Positions 19,058-28,755 of a stretch of 64,000 nucleotides of DNA are shown in pieces (within the stretch, counting starts at the first letter, position 1; each line of letters begins with the position of its first letter). The DNA is taken from assembly GCF_010682065.1 (NCBI RefSeq), contig NZ_JAAGWG010000013.1, positions 62,001 to 126,000 on the forward strand. Reading direction: 5' to 3'. Position numbers and translations under genes: made by a program. Below the pieces are notes generated by a model, which saw only the letters and a program-made list of their open reading frames with translations, was not told the DNA's origin and did not search any database. Origin of the DNA: Blastococcus saxobsidens (GTDB taxonomy: Bacteria > Actinomycetota > Actinomycetes > Mycobacteriales > Geodermatophilaceae).

Positions 19058-19975
19058 TCAGTCGCCGCGGCGGGCGCGGGTGACCTGCGTGCGGGAGGCC
19101 AGCTCGGAGTCGGGCGGGTAGTCGACGGCCACGAGGGTGAGGCCGTGCGCGGGGGCCACCGGCACGTCACTCGCGCGCTCCGTGCGGCTGAGCAGGCCGG
19201 CCGGCCAGTCCAGCGGACGGCGGCCCTCGCCGACCGCCACCAGCCCGCCCACGAGGCTGCGGACCATCGAGTGGCAGAAGGCGTCGGCCGAGGCGTCGAT
19301 CCGGACGGTCTGCGATCCGTCATCCTCGTGCTGCCGGGCGACGGTCAACCGCAGCAGCGTGCGGATGGTCGTGGCGCCCTCGCGGCGCCTGCAGTAGGCG
19401 GCGAAGTCGTTCTCCCCGAGCAGCAGCCCGGCGGCCAGGTCCATCGCGCCGGTGTCCAGGCGGCGCGGCCAGGCCACCGTGTCGGCGCGTCGCAGCGGCG
19501 GCGGACCGGAGGGCGCGTCGGTGAGGCGGTAGACGTAGTGCCGGGCCAGCGCCCCGAACCGGGCGTCGAAATCCGGATGGGCCTCCTCCACCCGCGGCAC
19601 GCCGATGTCGGCGGGCAGCACACCGCGCAGCCGGCGGACGAGCTTCTCCTGCTGCTCCTCCCACACGGCGTGGGGGACGTCGCAGTGCACCACCTGCCCC
19701 GTGGAGTGCACGCCGGCGTCGGTGCGGCCGGCGACCGTCAGGTCGACGTCCGTGCGCAGGACCGTCGCCAGTCCCCGCTCCAGTTCCTCCTGCACCGTGC
19801 GCAGCGCCGGCTGGCGGGCCCAGCCGTGGAAGCCCGTGCCGTCGTACTGGACGGCGAGACGGAGACGGACGAGCCCGCCACCGTTGCCGGTGGCGGGCTC
19901 GTCCGTGTGCTGCTGGGTGCTCAGCGCGTGTTCGCGATCGTGTGCGTCAGCGCGGGTCGGGCGCCGACTCGCCAC
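19058..19975 (-). CDS. truA: tRNA pseudouridine(38-40) synthase TruA
   Basis: Makes pseudouridine at positions 38-40 of tRNA anticodon arms. The catalytic Asp lies in GRTDAGVHSTGQV; YDGTGFHGWARQP and the late SADAFCHSMVRSLVGGL motif are intact. The conserved fold starts at about residue 36, but no ATG, GTG or TTG lies closer, so the GTG at 19975 is used. This gives an unusual N-terminal extension and a 29-base overlap with the upstream acidic gene. A CTG start at the ALSTQQ segment is an alternative. Confidence 0.93.
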   Translation of the reverse strand: MASRRPTRADAHDREHALSTQQHTDEPATGNGGGLVRLRLAVQYDGTGFHGWARQPALRTVQEELERGLATVLRTDVDLTVAGRTDAGVHSTGQVVHCDVPHAVWEEQQEKLVRRLRGVLPADIGVPRVEEAHPDFDARFGALARHYVYRLTDAPSGPPPLRRADTVAWPRRLDTGAMDLAAGLLLGENDFAAYCRRREGATTIRTLLRLTVARQHEDDGSQTVRIDASADAFCHSMVRSLVGGLVAVGEGRRPLDWPAGLLSRTERASDVPVAPAHGLTLVAVDYPPDSELASRTQVTRARRGD

Positions 19976-20243
19976 CGGGAGCGTTCAGGCTCGCCGTGGC
20001 GGCGTCGCCCATCTCGGCGGCGTTGATCTCGGCGGCGACCGCCTCGGCCAGCTCCGGCGAGAGCGCCGGGTCGTCGACCACGGCGGTGTTCTGCGCGACC
20101 GGCTCCGGGGTGACGTCGCCGTCGTCCTGGCGCTCACCGTCGGGGTTGTAGACGTCGGTGACGATCTCCTGGGCCTCGTCGGTGACGGAGCCGTCGGTCA
20201 CGGCCGGGGAGGTGTCCCCGCCGGGGCCGGTGGAGCTGGTCAC
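19947..20243 (-). CDS. Small acidic protein of unknown function, coupled to rplQ
   Basis: 98 residues, rich in Asp, Glu, Ala, Thr and Pro, with no cysteine, no signal peptide and no membrane segment. I recognise no domain; an amphipathic stretch near residues 61-77 ([18 protein letters not shown]) could form a helix. The GTG start overlaps the rplQ stop as GTGA and the 3' end overlaps the truA start by 29 bases, so it is embedded in the alpha operon. It may be a lineage-specific protein that interacts with the ribosome or RNA polymerase, but that is a guess. Confidence 0.65.
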   Translation of the reverse strand: MTSSTGPGGDTSPAVTDGSVTDEAQEIVTDVYNPDGERQDDGDVTPEPVAQNTAVVDDPALSPELAEAVAAEINAAEMGDAATASLNAPGGESAPDPR

Positions 20244-20854
20244 TTGGCGCCGTCCGTGTCGGACTCCGCCGCGGCGTCGTCGGAAGCCGTCTCGTCCGCG
20301 GTCGCCTCGGCCGTCTCGACCTCAGCGGTCTCCTCGGTCGCGGTCTCCTCGGTCGCGGTCTCCTCGGCAGGCGTCTCCTCGGCCGGCTCGACGGCGTCGG
20401 CGGTGACCTCGCCCGAGGCGGCGGCCGCGCCGGCACCGGCGGCGAACTTCGTGCCGCGGGCCCGCTCGGCCTCGCCGACGGCCTGCTGGCCGACGGTCAG
20501 GGCCTCGACCAGCTCGATGACCGCCATGGGCGCGTTGTCGCCCTTGCGGGGACCGACCTTGGTGATCCGGGTGTAGCCACCGGGACGGTTCTCGTAGCGA
20601 GGACCGATCTCGGCGAAGAGCGTGTGGACGACGTCCTTGTCACGGATGGTCGTCATCACCTGACGACGGGCGTGCAGGTCACCGCGCTTGGCGAAGGTCA
20701 CCAGCTTCTCGGCCAGCGGACGCAGGCGCTTCGCCTTGGTCTCGGTGGTGGTGATCCGCCCGTGCTCGAACAGCGAGGTGGCCAGGTTGGCCAGCATCAG
20801 CCGCTCGTGCGCGGGGGACCCGCCGAGACGGGGGCCCTTGGTGGGGGTGGGCAT
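20240..20854 (-). CDS. rplQ: 50S ribosomal protein L17 with acidic repeat tail
   Basis: The L17 core occupies about residues 1-120 ([25 protein letters not shown] region, [16 protein letters not shown]). The remaining 80 or so residues are an acidic tail made largely of TEETA-type repeats, longer than the extension of M. tuberculosis L17. Actinobacterial L17 tails vary, so the tail is likely exposed and not essential to the fold. Last ribosomal gene of the alpha operon, 156 bases after rpoA. Confidence 0.97.
   Translation of the reverse strand: MPTPTKGPRLGGSPAHERLMLANLATSLFEHGRITTTETKAKRLRPLAEKLVTFAKRGDLHARRQVMTTIRDKDVVHTLFAEIGPRYENRPGGYTRITKVGPRKGDNAPMAVIELVEALTVGQQAVGEAERARGTKFAAGAGAAAASGEVTADAVEPAEETPAEETATEETATEETAEVETAEATADETASDDAAAESDTDGAK
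20325..20384. repeat. rplQ: 15-bp tandem repeat inside rplQ tail
   Basis: GCGGTCTCCTCGGTC occurs at 20325 and 20340, followed by near copies at 20355 and 20370. In frame it encodes the repeated T-E-E-T-A units. In-frame 15-bp units allow copy number to change without breaking the gene. Confidence 0.85.
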
Positions 20855-20972
20855 GTCGGTCCTTCCTCAGGCGGCCGGGCGCTCGCTGCCGGCTGCATCC
20901 GTGATGCTGCTGTCGTCCGTACTGCGGTGGTGCTGCACTGCTCGTGGCGTCAGTGTCGCGCGCCCCGCGGCG

Positions 20973-21002
20973 GGGACGGACGGCGGGTTCGCCGTCCGTC
21001 CC
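20973..21002. terminator. Hairpin between rpoA and rplQ
   Basis: Perfect 12-base arms GGGACGGACGGC and GCCGTCCGTCCC with a six-base loop, ending nine bases beyond the rpoA stop. There is no T-run, so partial termination or RNA processing are both possible. Confidence 0.55.
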
Positions 21003-21010
21003 GCACCGCC

Positions 21011-22087
21011 TCAGAGCTGCTCGGTCTCCTGGTAGGAGGTCTCGTCGTACTGCGCCTGGTCGTAGCCGGCGGCGTACTCGCCCGTGCCCTGGTAGGCGTC
21101 GGTCTCGTAGCCCTCGTCGTAGCTCTCGACCGAGGTGGGGATGAACCCGGGCGGGCTGTCCTTGAGCGCGAGGCCCATGGCCGCCAGCTTCATCTTGACC
21201 TCGTCGATCGACTTGGCGCCGAAGTTACGGATGTCGAGGAGGTCGGCCTCGGAGCGGGTGACGAGCTCACCGACGGTGTGCACGCCCTCGCGCTTGAGGC
21301 AGTTGTAGGACCGGACGGTGAGGTCCATGTCCTCGATCGGCATCGAGAAGTTCGCGATGTCGGCGGCCTCGGCCGGGCTGGGCCCGACCTCGATGCCCTC
21401 GGCGTCGACGTTCAGCTCGCGCAGCAGGCCGAACAGCTCGACGAGGGTCGAACCGGCGGACGCGATGGCGTCCCGCGGGGCCAGCGACGGCTTGGTCTCG
21501 ACGTCGACGACCAGGCGGTCGAAGTCGGTGCGCTGCTCGACACGGGTCGCCTCGACGGCGTAGGTGACCTTGAGGACCGGCGAGTAGATCGAGTCCACGG
21601 GGATGCGGCCGATCTCCTGGCCGGGCTGCTTGTTCTGCGGCGCCGGCACGTAGCCACGGCCACGCTCGACGACCAGCTCGACCTCGAGACGGCCCTTGCC
21701 GTTGAGCGTCGCGATGTGCAGGTCGGGGTTGTGCACCTCGACACCGGCCGGCGGCGCGATGTCCGCGGCGGTGACCTCGCCCGGCCCCTGCTTGCGCAGG
21801 TACATGGTCACCGGCTCGTCGGAGTCGGAGCTGACGACCAGGCCCTTGAGGTTCAGGATGATCTCGGTGACGTCCTCCTTGACGCCCGGCACGGTGGTGA
21901 ACTCGTGCAGGGTGCCCTCGATGCGGATGCTGGTGACAGCCGCACCGGGGATGGACGACAGCAGCGTGCGCCGCAGGGAGTTGCCGAGGGTGTAGCCGAA
22001 ACCCGGCTCGAGCGGCTCGATGACGAACCGCGAGCGCTGCTCCGAGATGATCTCCTCGGTCAGCGTGGGGCGCTGTGCGATGAGCAT
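21011..22087 (-). CDS. rpoA: DNA-directed RNA polymerase subunit alpha
   Basis: 358 residues from the ATG at 22087 (MLIAQRPTL), with GGAGA upstream. The N-terminal dimerisation domain ([25 protein letters not shown] region) is followed by the linker and the C-terminal domain ([32 protein letters not shown]) that contacts UP elements and activators. The last 40 residues form a Tyr/Glu/Asp-rich tail ([11 protein letters not shown] and similar), longer than in E. coli. Confidence 0.98.
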   Translation of the reverse strand: MLIAQRPTLTEEIISEQRSRFVIEPLEPGFGYTLGNSLRRTLLSSIPGAAVTSIRIEGTLHEFTTVPGVKEDVTEIILNLKGLVVSSDSDEPVTMYLRKQGPGEVTAADIAPPAGVEVHNPDLHIATLNGKGRLEVELVVERGRGYVPAPQNKQPGQEIGRIPVDSIYSPVLKVTYAVEATRVEQRTDFDRLVVDVETKPSLAPRDAIASAGSTLVELFGLLRELNVDAEGIEVGPSPAEAADIANFSMPIEDMDLTVRSYNCLKREGVHTVGELVTRSEADLLDIRNFGAKSIDEVKMKLAAMGLALKDSPPGFIPTSVESYDEGYETDAYQGTGEYAAGYDQAQYDETSYQETEQL

Positions 22088-22142
22088 TGGTTCTCCTTCA
22101 TGTCCTCCGGCACCCGCCATATGACGCCGTGAGGGTGGTGCT

Positions 22143-22176
22143 GGCTCCGGCGGGCATCTGTCCGCCCGCCGGAGCC
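22143..22176. terminator. Hairpin between rpsD and rpoA
   Basis: Perfect 13-base arms GGCTCCGGCGGGC and GCCCGCCGGAGCC around an eight-base loop, about 17 bases after rpsD and 55 before rpoA. Without a T-run it may be an attenuator or processing site adjusting polymerase against ribosomal protein expression. Confidence 0.5.
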
Positions 22177-22192
22177 GGTACTGCAGTGGTGC

Positions 22193-22819
22193 TTACTTCG
22201 AGTACAGCTCGACGATCAGCTGCTCCTGGACCGGGGTGTCGATCACCTGGCGGGCCGGGATGCTGTGCACGAGCACGCGCAGCTGGCTGCTGATGACCTC
22301 CAGCCACGGCGGAACGGGACGCTCGCCGGCGCGCGCCTGGGCGATCTCGAACGGCAGCATCGTGCGCGACTTCTCCGCGACCTCGACGATGTCGTTCTCG
22401 CTCACCCGGTAGGACGGGATGTCGACCTTGCGGCCGTTGACCCGGATGTGGCCGTGGCGCACCAGCTGGCGGGCCATGTCGCGGGACTCGGCGAAGCCGG
22501 CCCGGTAGACCACGTTGTCCAGCCGCGACTCCAGGATCTGGAGCAGGACCTCACCGGTCTTGCCGGTCTTGCGGTTGGCCTCTTCGTAGTAACCGCGGAA
22601 CTGCTTCTCCAGCACGCCGTAGATGCGGCGCGCCTTCTGCTTCTCACGAAGCTGGAGCAGGTACTCGCTGTCCTTGCTGCGGCCACGGCCGTGCTCGCCC
22701 GGCGGGTAGGGCCGGATCTCGATCGGGCACTTCGCGGACTCGCACTTGCTGCCCTTGAGGAACAGCTTCATCTTCTCGCGCCGGCACAGGCGGCAGTCGG
22801 CTCCGGTGTAACGGGCCAC
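22193..22819 (-). CDS. rpsD: 30S ribosomal protein S4 (zinc-binding C+ form)
   Basis: 208 residues. C9, C12, C26 and C31 form a zinc site, so this is the C+ version. The S4 RNA-binding domain ([32 protein letters not shown]) is intact. It lies in the standard rpsM-rpsK-rpsD-rpoA order. S4 is the classic feedback regulator of the alpha operon in E. coli; whether it acts so here is not known. Confidence 0.98.
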   Translation of the reverse strand: MARYTGADCRLCRREKMKLFLKGSKCESAKCPIEIRPYPPGEHGRGRSKDSEYLLQLREKQKARRIYGVLEKQFRGYYEEANRKTGKTGEVLLQILESRLDNVVYRAGFAESRDMARQLVRHGHIRVNGRKVDIPSYRVSENDIVEVAEKSRTMLPFEIAQARAGERPVPPWLEVISSQLRVLVHSIPARQVIDTPVQEQLIVELYSK

Positions 22820-22855
22820 GTCAGGTACTCCTCGTTCGTCTCGTCAGTCGGCCGG

Positions 22856-23263
22856 TCAGACCCGGCGGCGCTTCTTGGGCCGGCAGCCGTTGTGCGGCTG
22901 CGGCGTGACGTCCTGGATCTGTCCGACCTCGAGGCCGGTGGCCTGGAGGGAGCGGATCGCGGTCTCCCGGCCGGAGCCGGGGCCCTTCACGAAGACGTCC
23001 ACCTTGCGCATGCCGTGCTCCTGCGCCTTGCGGGCCGCGTTCTCGGCGGCCATCTGCGCGGCGAAGGGGGTCGACTTGCGCGAGCCCTTGAAGCCGACAT
23101 GGCCGGCGGAGGCCCAGCTGATCACGTTCCCGTTGGGGTCGGTGATCGAGACGATCGTGTTGTTGAACGTGCTCTTGATGTGCGCAGCACCGTGAGCGAC
23201 GTTCTTCTTCTCCTTGCGGCGGACCTTCTTGGCACCGGCCGCGGCGCGAGCCCTGGGAGGCAT
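22856..23263 (-). CDS. rpsK: 30S ribosomal protein S11
   Basis: 135 residues. [22 protein letters not shown] and the C-terminal [12 protein letters not shown] are diagnostic. The N-terminal stretch is basic. Part of the infA-to-rplQ operon, 96 bases after rpsM. Confidence 0.97.
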   Translation of the reverse strand: MPPRARAAAGAKKVRRKEKKNVAHGAAHIKSTFNNTIVSITDPNGNVISWASAGHVGFKGSRKSTPFAAQMAAENAARKAQEHGMRKVDVFVKGPGSGRETAIRSLQATGLEVGQIQDVTPQPHNGCRPKKRRRV

Positions 23264-23359
23264 GTGTGTGTGGGGTTCCTTCTCTTCGTGGCCTAGAGAG
23301 GCAGCACGCGCTGCACCGTCGTTCCCCCCTCAGGGACGCGCGACGGCGCGGTACGCGGC

Positions 23360-23740
23360 TTACTTCTTGCCGGCCTTCTTCTTGCCGGCGATGGTCTTGC
23401 GCGGGCCCTTGCTCGAGCGCGCGTTGGTCTTGGTGCGCTGACCGTGCACCGGGAGACCGCGGCGGTGCCGCAGGCCCTGGTAGCAACCGATCTCCACCTT
23501 GCGACGGATGTCGGCAGCGACCTCGCGGCGGAGGTCACCCTCGACGCGGAAGTGCTCGTCGATGTAGTCGCGGAGCTTCAGCAGGTCCTCGTCACTGAGG
23601 TCCTTGGCGCGCAGGTCCGGGCTGACGCCCGTCGCGGCCAGGGTCTCCTTGGCGTGGTGCCTGCCGATTCCGTAGATGTAGGTGAGCGCGATCTCCATCC
23701 GCTTCTCGCGGGGGAGGTCGACGCCAGCCAGTCGTGCCAT
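23360..23740 (-). CDS. rpsM: 30S ribosomal protein S13
   Basis: 126 residues from the ATG at 23740 ([14 protein letters not shown]). The helix-two-turn-helix region ([15 protein letters not shown]) and the basic C-terminal tail that touches the tRNAs ([23 protein letters not shown]) are clear. It follows rpmJ by 14 bases. Confidence 0.97.
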   Translation of the reverse strand: MARLAGVDLPREKRMEIALTYIYGIGRHHAKETLAATGVSPDLRAKDLSDEDLLKLRDYIDEHFRVEGDLRREVAADIRRKVEIGCYQGLRHRRGLPVHGQRTKTNARSSKGPRKTIAGKKKAGKK

Positions 23741-23754
23741 GTTCAGGTACTCCC

Positions 23755-23868
23755 TCAGCCCTGGCGCTGCTTGTGCCGGGCGTTGTCGCAGATGACCATG
23801 ACCCGGCCGTGCCGGCGGATCACCTTGCACTTGTCGCAGATCTTCTTCACCGACGGCTGGACCTTCAC
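23755..23868 (-). CDS. rpmJ: 50S ribosomal protein L36 (zinc-binding C+ form)
   Basis: A 37-residue gene read directly from the sequence: GTG start at 23868, stop at 23755, beginning [15 protein letters not shown] and ending HKQRQG. C11, C14, C27 and H32 form the zinc ribbon, so it is the C+ form. It lies between infA and rpsM, its usual place. Confidence 0.96.
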   Translation of the reverse strand: MKVQPSVKKICDKCKVIRRHGRVMVICDNARHKQRQG

Positions 23869-23942
23869 CGGTGCCGCCCCTCATTTCCTCGGATCGTGTG
23901 CCCGCCGCGCTCTGCCTCGCGGCAGCTGCACGGTCCGAGCGG

Positions 23943-24164
23943 TTACTTGTAGCGGTAGACGATGCGACCGCGCGTCAGGTCGTAGGGCGAGAGCTCCACG
24001 ACCACGCGGTCCTCGGGCAGGATGCGGATGTAGTGCTGCCGCATCTTGCCGCTGATGTGGGCGAGCACCCGGTGCCCGTTCTGCAGTTCGACCCGGAACA
24101 TCGCATTGGGCAGCGGCTCGACGACGCGACCCTCGACCTCGATGGCCCCGTCCTTCTTCGCCAT
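23943..24164 (-). CDS. infA: Translation initiation factor IF-1
   Basis: 73 residues, an S1/OB-fold protein ([20 protein letters not shown] start, [15 protein letters not shown] end) that binds the ribosomal A site during initiation. First gene of the infA-rpmJ-rpsM-rpsK-rpsD-rpoA-rplQ run; about 170 bases upstream there is a plausible promoter. Confidence 0.98.
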   Translation of the reverse strand: MAKKDGAIEVEGRVVEPLPNAMFRVELQNGHRVLAHISGKMRQHYIRILPEDRVVVELSPYDLTRGRIVYRYK

Positions 24165-24335
24165 GCCTTGAACGCGCTCCCTGACTCGGTGGTACTGGAT
24201 CCTCGTGCGCCCGCGCCGGAACCCGGCTGGACGCACACGGAGATTGCAGAACAGGTGGTGCAGGCGCTCTCGCAGAGGGCGTCTCGCGTCACGCGGCCAC
24301 AGCACGACGACGAAACGGCGCTAGCGCCACAGAAG

Positions 24336-24365
24336 ATCGTACCCCGGTGCCCCACCCGTCACCAA
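24336..24365 (-). promoter_or_regulatory. Possible promoter of the infA/alpha operon
   Basis: On the minus strand TTGGTG (24360-24365), 18 bases, then TACGAT (24336-24341). The -10 fits TANNNT; the -35 keeps TTG. It lies in the 295-base gap between map and infA, which otherwise holds no gene, and would give a leader of about 165 bases. Confidence 0.4.
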
Positions 24366-24459
24366 CCCGCCCCCGTAGTGACGGTGGTGACGTGCTGGGA
24401 CGGGCTCGCCGCAGGGCCCCGAGCGAGCGCAGCGCGTCCCGGGAGGCGCTGGCCCTTCC

Positions 24460-25263
24460 TCAGGTTCGAGGCGTGATCCCGAACGGTGCCAGGCCGGCGA
24501 CCCCGCCGTCCTCGGCCGTGAGCACCCAGGGGCCCTCGGGCGTGATGGCCACCGTGTGCTCGAAGTGACCGGCCCGGGAGCCGTCCTTGGTGACGACGGT
24601 CCACCCGTCGTCGAGCTCGGCCGTCGCCGGGTCGCCCACCGTCACCATCGGCTCGATCGCCAGCGCCAGCCCCGGCACCAGCTTGGGCCCACGCCCGGCG
24701 CGGCCGTAGTTCAGCACGTGCGGGTCCTGGTGCATCTCGGTCCCGATACCGTGCCCGCCGTAGTGGTCCACGATCCCGTACCCGTGCTGGTGGGAGCGGA
24801 TGGACTCCTCGACCGCGTGGCTGATGTCGGTCAGCCGGCCGCCGGCGACCGCACGGGCCAGCCCGGCCCACATCGAGCGCTCGGTCACCTCGAGCAGGGC
24901 GGCGTCCTCGGGGGACGGCTCCCCCACCGTGACGGTGACGGCGGAGTCGCTGTGCCAGCCGTCCAGGATGGCGCCGCAGTCGATGGAGATGTTGTCGCCG
25001 GCCTCGAGGCGCCGCTCCGGGTTCGGGATGCCGTGCACGATCTCGTCGTTGATCGAGGTGCAGATCGTCCCGGTGAAGCCGTGGTACCCGAGGAAGTTCG
25101 GCACCGCGCCGTGCGAGCGGATGTGGTCCTCCGCGACGGCGTCCAGCTCCCCGGTGCTGACACCGGGAGCAACCGCGGCCCGGACCGCCGCGAGGGCCCC
25201 GGCCGTGACGAGGCCGGAGGCACGCATGAGCTCGATCTCGTGCGCCGTCTTGATCTGGATCAT
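24460..25263 (-). CDS. map: Type I methionine aminopeptidase
   Basis: Removes initiator methionine from new proteins. 267 residues from the ATG at 25263 (MIQIKTAHEIELMRASG), preferred because GGAG lies seven bases upstream; an ATG at 25317 would add 18 residues. The metal-binding set is visible: the HGF region, DCGAILDGWHSDSA, GHGIGTEMH and EPM. It follows adk, the usual secY-adk-map order. Confidence 0.96.
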   Translation of the reverse strand: MIQIKTAHEIELMRASGLVTAGALAAVRAAVAPGVSTGELDAVAEDHIRSHGAVPNFLGYHGFTGTICTSINDEIVHGIPNPERRLEAGDNISIDCGAILDGWHSDSAVTVTVGEPSPEDAALLEVTERSMWAGLARAVAGGRLTDISHAVEESIRSHQHGYGIVDHYGGHGIGTEMHQDPHVLNYGRAGRGPKLVPGLALAIEPMVTVGDPATAELDDGWTVVTKDGSRAGHFEHTVAITPEGPWVLTAEDGGVAGLAPFGITPRT

Positions 25264-25357
25264 GCGTCCACTCCACTTCGCCAGCAGCGGGATGCGACCC
25301 AGGATGCCTGTCGTCATCTACCGCGCTGCTCCTTCACCGGGCCACCGGGGCCGGCAG

Positions 25358-25972
25358 TCAGACCGAGGCCGGCTGACCGGACTCGTCGCCGCCGTCGACG
25401 CCCAGTGCGCGCAGCGCCCGGGCGGTGACCTCCTCGACCGACCCGATCGCGTCGATCCGGGCCAGCAGACCCTCGCTGTCGTAGAAGCCGGACAGCGGCG
25501 CCGTCTGTTCCCGATAGACCTTCAGGCGGTGACGCACCGTCTCCGGCTTGTCGTCGTCGCGCTGGACCTCCTGGCCGTCGACGACCATCCGCCGGCCGGA
25601 GAGCCGGCGCACCAGCTCCTCCTCGTCGACGACGAGCTCGAGGACCCGGTCGAGCGCGTTCCCGAGGTCGTGCAGGGAGGACCGGAGCTGCTCGGCCTGG
25701 GCGATCGTCCGCGGGAAGCCGTCGAGCAGGAAGCCCGCCTTGGCGTCGGGCTCGGCGAGACGGTCCTTCACCATGGCCAAGGTGATCTCGTCGGGGACGA
25801 GGTCACCGGCGTCCATGTAGGTCTTCGCCTTCAGGCCGAGCTCGGTCTGCCCGCTGACGTTCGCGCGGAAGATGTCACCGGTCGAGATCGCCGGCACGCT
25901 CAGCTCACCGGCGATGATCTGCGCCTGGGTGCCCTTGCCCGCTCCGGGAGGGCCCAGGAGGACGACGCGCAC
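25358..25972 (-). CDS. adk: Adenylate kinase
   Basis: Interconverts ATP + AMP and 2 ADP. 204 residues. P-loop [10 protein letters not shown] with K13, the AMP-binding STGDIFR and GFPRT motifs, and a short lid (residues about 130-150) with no zinc cysteines. The GTG start shares one base with the secY stop (TAGTG), so translation is coupled. Confidence 0.98.
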   Translation of the reverse strand: MRVVLLGPPGAGKGTQAQIIAGELSVPAISTGDIFRANVSGQTELGLKAKTYMDAGDLVPDEITLAMVKDRLAEPDAKAGFLLDGFPRTIAQAEQLRSSLHDLGNALDRVLELVVDEEELVRRLSGRRMVVDGQEVQRDDDKPETVRHRLKVYREQTAPLSGFYDSEGLLARIDAIGSVEEVTARALRALGVDGGDESGQPASV

Positions 25973-27282
25973 TACTTCAGGAACCCTTCGTAGTTGCGCT
26001 GATTGAGTTGCGTCTCGATCTGCTTCACCGTCTCCAACCCCACTCCGACCATGATGAGGACCGCGACCCCGCCGAACGGGAAGTTCTGGTTCTGCCCCGG
26101 CTGCGTCACGGCGAGGAAGAAGTTCGGGAGCACCGCGACGATGCCCAGGTACATCGAGCCGGGGAGCGTGATCCGGGACAGCACGTACTGCAGGTATTCG
26201 GCAGTGGGCCGGCCGGGGCGGATGCCCGGGATGAAGCCGCCGTAGCGCTTCATGTCGTCGGCCCGCTCCTCCGGGTTGAACGTGATCGACACGTAGAAGT
26301 ACGTGAAGAACACGATCAGGCCGAAGAACACCGCGATGTGGACCGGGCTGCTCTGGTCGACGATGTTGTTCTCGAAGAACTGCCGGACGCCGCCGGTCTC
26401 GTTGCCCTGCAGCTGGATGATCAGCTGCGGCAGGTACAGCAGCGACGACGCGAAGATGACCGGGATGACGCCGGCCTGGTTGACCTTCAGCGGCAGGTAG
26501 GTGGACGTGCCGCCGTACATGCGCCGGCCCACCATCCGCTTGGCGTACTGCACCGGGATGCGGCGCTGGGCCTGCTCCACGTACACGACGGTGCCGATGA
26601 TGACGACGGCGATCACGCAGACCACCGCGAAGACGACGCCGCCGCGCGACTGGAGGATCGACCCGCCCTCGGCCGGGATGCGTGCGGCGATCGAGGTGAA
26701 GATCAGCACGGACATGCCGTTGCCGATCCCCTTCTCGGTCAGCAGCTCGCCGAGCCACATGATCATGGCCGTACCGGCGGTGAGCGCGATGACCAGCACC
26801 ACGGTCGTCCACACCGAGTTCGACGGGATGATCTGCTCGCTGCAGTTCGGGAAGAGCTGGCCGCTGCGCGCCAGGGCGATGATGCCGGTGCTCTGCAGGA
26901 CCGCGAGGGCGATCGTCAGGTAGCGGGTGTACTGGGTCAGCTTGGCCTGACCCGACTGCCCTTCCTTCTTCAGCACCTCGAAGCGCGGGATCACCACCAC
27001 CAGCAGCTGCACGATGATGCTCGCCGTGATGTACGGCATGATCCCCAGCGCGAAGACCGAGAGCTTCAGCAGCGCGCCGCCGGAGAACAGGTTGACCAGC
27101 GAGTAGATGTCCCGCTGGTCGGATGCCTGCGCCTGGTCGAGACAGCTGTTGATGGCCTCCACGGAGACGCCGGGCCCCGGGACCTGCGCCCCCAGCCGGT
27201 ACACGGCGATGATCGCCAGGGAGAACAGCAGCTTGCGCCGGAGGTCTGGCGTCCGGAACGCCGCGGCGAACGCCTGCAGCAC
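25972..27282 (-). CDS. secY: Preprotein translocase subunit SecY
   Basis: The central pore of the Sec translocon, with about ten membrane segments. 436 residues from the GTG at 27282, which has GGAGG four bases upstream and begins [18 protein letters not shown]; a GTG at 27339 is possible but lacks such a site. [15 protein letters not shown] and [12 protein letters not shown] are diagnostic. It is separated from rplO by 171 bases with two strong hairpins, so it probably has its own promoter. Confidence 0.97.
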   Translation of the reverse strand: MLQAFAAAFRTPDLRRKLLFSLAIIAVYRLGAQVPGPGVSVEAINSCLDQAQASDQRDIYSLVNLFSGGALLKLSVFALGIMPYITASIIVQLLVVVIPRFEVLKKEGQSGQAKLTQYTRYLTIALAVLQSTGIIALARSGQLFPNCSEQIIPSNSVWTTVVLVIALTAGTAMIMWLGELLTEKGIGNGMSVLIFTSIAARIPAEGGSILQSRGGVVFAVVCVIAVVIIGTVVYVEQAQRRIPVQYAKRMVGRRMYGGTSTYLPLKVNQAGVIPVIFASSLLYLPQLIIQLQGNETGGVRQFFENNIVDQSSPVHIAVFFGLIVFFTYFYVSITFNPEERADDMKRYGGFIPGIRPGRPTAEYLQYVLSRITLPGSMYLGIVAVLPNFFLAVTQPGQNQNFPFGGVAVLIMVGVGLETVKQIETQLNQRNYEGFLK

Positions 27283-27307
27283 GTGCCCTCCCCTGATCGT
27301 TCGTAAG

Positions 27308-27313
27308 AGATTA
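27308..27313 (-). promoter_or_regulatory. Possible -10 element for secY-adk-map
   Basis: TAATCT on the minus strand, 26 bases before the secY GTG, in a small AT-rich island that stands out from its surroundings. No good -35 is seen. Confidence 0.3.
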
Positions 27314-27375
27314 GCAATGCGGCCGACCGCCGCTGCCACGACACAGTCGCCGGCCGCGACCGCACAACGGCCGGT

Positions 27376-27400
27376 GCCCGGCCGCGTGACGCGGCCGGGC
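27376..27400. terminator. First hairpin between rplO and secY
   Basis: Perfect 11-base arms GCCCGGCCGCG and CGCGGCCGGGC with a three-base loop. On the minus strand it is the second of two stems met after rplO. Confidence 0.6.
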
Positions 27401-27407
27401 AGCAGAC

Positions 27408-27445
27408 GACCCCCGCGGGCGCGGTGTCACGCTCCCGCGGGGGTC
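27408..27445. terminator. Second hairpin between rplO and secY
   Basis: Perfect 12-base arms GACCCCCGCGGG and CCCGCGGGGGTC with a 14-base loop, beginning nine bases after the rplO stop. With the neighbouring hairpin it likely marks the end of the spc operon proper. Confidence 0.6.
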
Positions 27446-27453
27446 GCCCGTTG

Positions 27454-27897
27454 TCAGATGCGGTTGGTGCTGCCCCCGGCAGCGCCGATCTTCTCGGCGG
27501 CGGACGAGGAGAAGGCGTGCGCGTGGACGTCGACCTTCACGCCGCCCAGCTCGCCGGTGCCGAGCACCTTGACCGGGTGACCACGACGGACCGCGCCGGC
27601 CTCCACGAGGGTGTCCGGGTCGACCAGACCACCCTGCGGGAAGAGCGCCGCGATGCGGTCGAGGTTGACGACCTGGAACACGACCTTGTTCGGGTTCTTG
27701 AAGCCCGAGAGCTTGGGCAGCCGCATGTGCAGCGGGGTCTGCCCACCCTCGAACCGCGCGTGGGTGTTCCCGCGCGCGCCGGTGCCCTTGGTACCGCGAC
27801 CGGCCGTCTTGCCCTTGGAGCCCTCACCGCGACCCACGCGGGTCTTGGCGGTACGGGCGCCCGGGGCCGGGCGCAGGTGGTGGACCTTCAGAGTCAT
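27454..27897 (-). CDS. rplO: 50S ribosomal protein L15
   Basis: 147 residues. [30 protein letters not shown] at the start (RNA-binding, Gly/Arg rich), [14 protein letters not shown] and the C-terminal [12 protein letters not shown] region. Follows rpmD by 13 bases and ends the spc operon. Confidence 0.97.
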   Translation of the reverse strand: MTLKVHHLRPAPGARTAKTRVGRGEGSKGKTAGRGTKGTGARGNTHARFEGGQTPLHMRLPKLSGFKNPNKVVFQVVNLDRIAALFPQGGLVDPDTLVEAGAVRRGHPVKVLGTGELGGVKVDVHAHAFSSSAAEKIGAAGGSTNRI

Positions 27898-27910
27898 AGC
27901 GAGTCTTTCC

Positions 27911-28090
27911 TCAGACCTCTTCGACGGTGACCAGGTGCGGCACCGTTGCGACCATCCCGCGGATCTCGGGACGGTCCTCCTGGACGACCGAGTCGTTGAT
28001 CTTCTTCAGGCCCAGCGAGCGCAGCGTCTGCCGCTGGTTGGGCTTGGTGCCGATCGCCGACTTGACCTGGGTGACCTTCAGCTGCGCCAT
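27911..28090 (-). CDS. rpmD: 50S ribosomal protein L30
   Basis: 59 residues from the ATG at 28090 ([14 protein letters not shown]). [12 protein letters not shown] and [11 protein letters not shown] are conserved. The start lies one base after the rpsE stop. Confidence 0.97.
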   Translation of the reverse strand: MAQLKVTQVKSAIGTKPNQRQTLRSLGLKKINDSVVQEDRPEIRGMVATVPHLVTVEEV

Positions 28091-28091
28091 C

Positions 28092-28706
28092 TCAGACCCC
28101 CTGACCCGCACGGGCACGCAGCATGGCGGCCGGGGCGACGTCCTCGAGGGGCAGACCACGGCGAGCCGCGATCTCCTCCGGGCGGACGAGGTCCTTCAGG
28201 GCCTGCATCGTGGCGTGCACGATGTTGATCGGGTTGGACGACCCGAGGCTCTTCGACAGCACGTCGTGGATGCCGGCGCACTCGAGCACGGCACGCACCG
28301 GACCACCGGCGATGACACCGGTACCGGGGCTGGCCGGCTTCAGGAGCACCACACCGGCCGCCGCCTCACCCTGCACCGGGTGCGGGATGGTGCTGGCGAT
28401 GCGCGGCACCTTGTAGAAGTGCTTCTTGGCCTCCTCGACACCCTTGGCGATCGCCGCGGGCACCTCCTTGGCCTTGCCGTAACCGACGCCCACGGTGCCG
28501 TCGCCGTCGCCCACGATCACCAGGGCGGTGAAGCTGAAGCGACGACCACCCTTGACGACCTTGGACACGCGGTTGATGGCGACCACGCGCTCGATGTAGT
28601 TGCTCTTCTCGGCGGGAGCGCCTCCGGGGCCCCGCCCGCCGTCACGACGGTCGCGGCGGTCGTTACCGCCGCCGGCGCCGCCGCCGCGTCGCTGTGGTCC
28701 TGGCAT
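28092..28706 (-). CDS. rpsE: 30S ribosomal protein S5
   Basis: 204 residues. The first 30 are a Gly/Arg-rich extension ([21 protein letters not shown] region). The double-stranded RNA-binding domain ([19 protein letters not shown]) and the C-terminal [12 protein letters not shown] motif are normal. Its stop is one base before rpmD. Confidence 0.97.
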   Translation of the reverse strand: MPGPQRRGGGAGGGNDRRDRRDGGRGPGGAPAEKSNYIERVVAINRVSKVVKGGRRFSFTALVIVGDGDGTVGVGYGKAKEVPAAIAKGVEEAKKHFYKVPRIASTIPHPVQGEAAAGVVLLKPASPGTGVIAGGPVRAVLECAGIHDVLSKSLGSSNPINIVHATMQALKDLVRPEEIAARRGLPLEDVAPAAMLRARAGQGV

Positions 28707-28755
28707 CAGACGTCCCTCTCGATCTGCTCGGTCGTGCTGCTACGGGTGGCGGTCA

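Noticed and set aside
20325..20384. Tandem repeat as a possible CRISPR fragment
   Set aside because: Units are contiguous, in frame within rplQ and without spacers.
25264..25317. Longer N-terminus for methionine aminopeptidase
   Set aside because: The downstream ATG has a better ribosome binding site and the family-typical start, though the longer form cannot be excluded.
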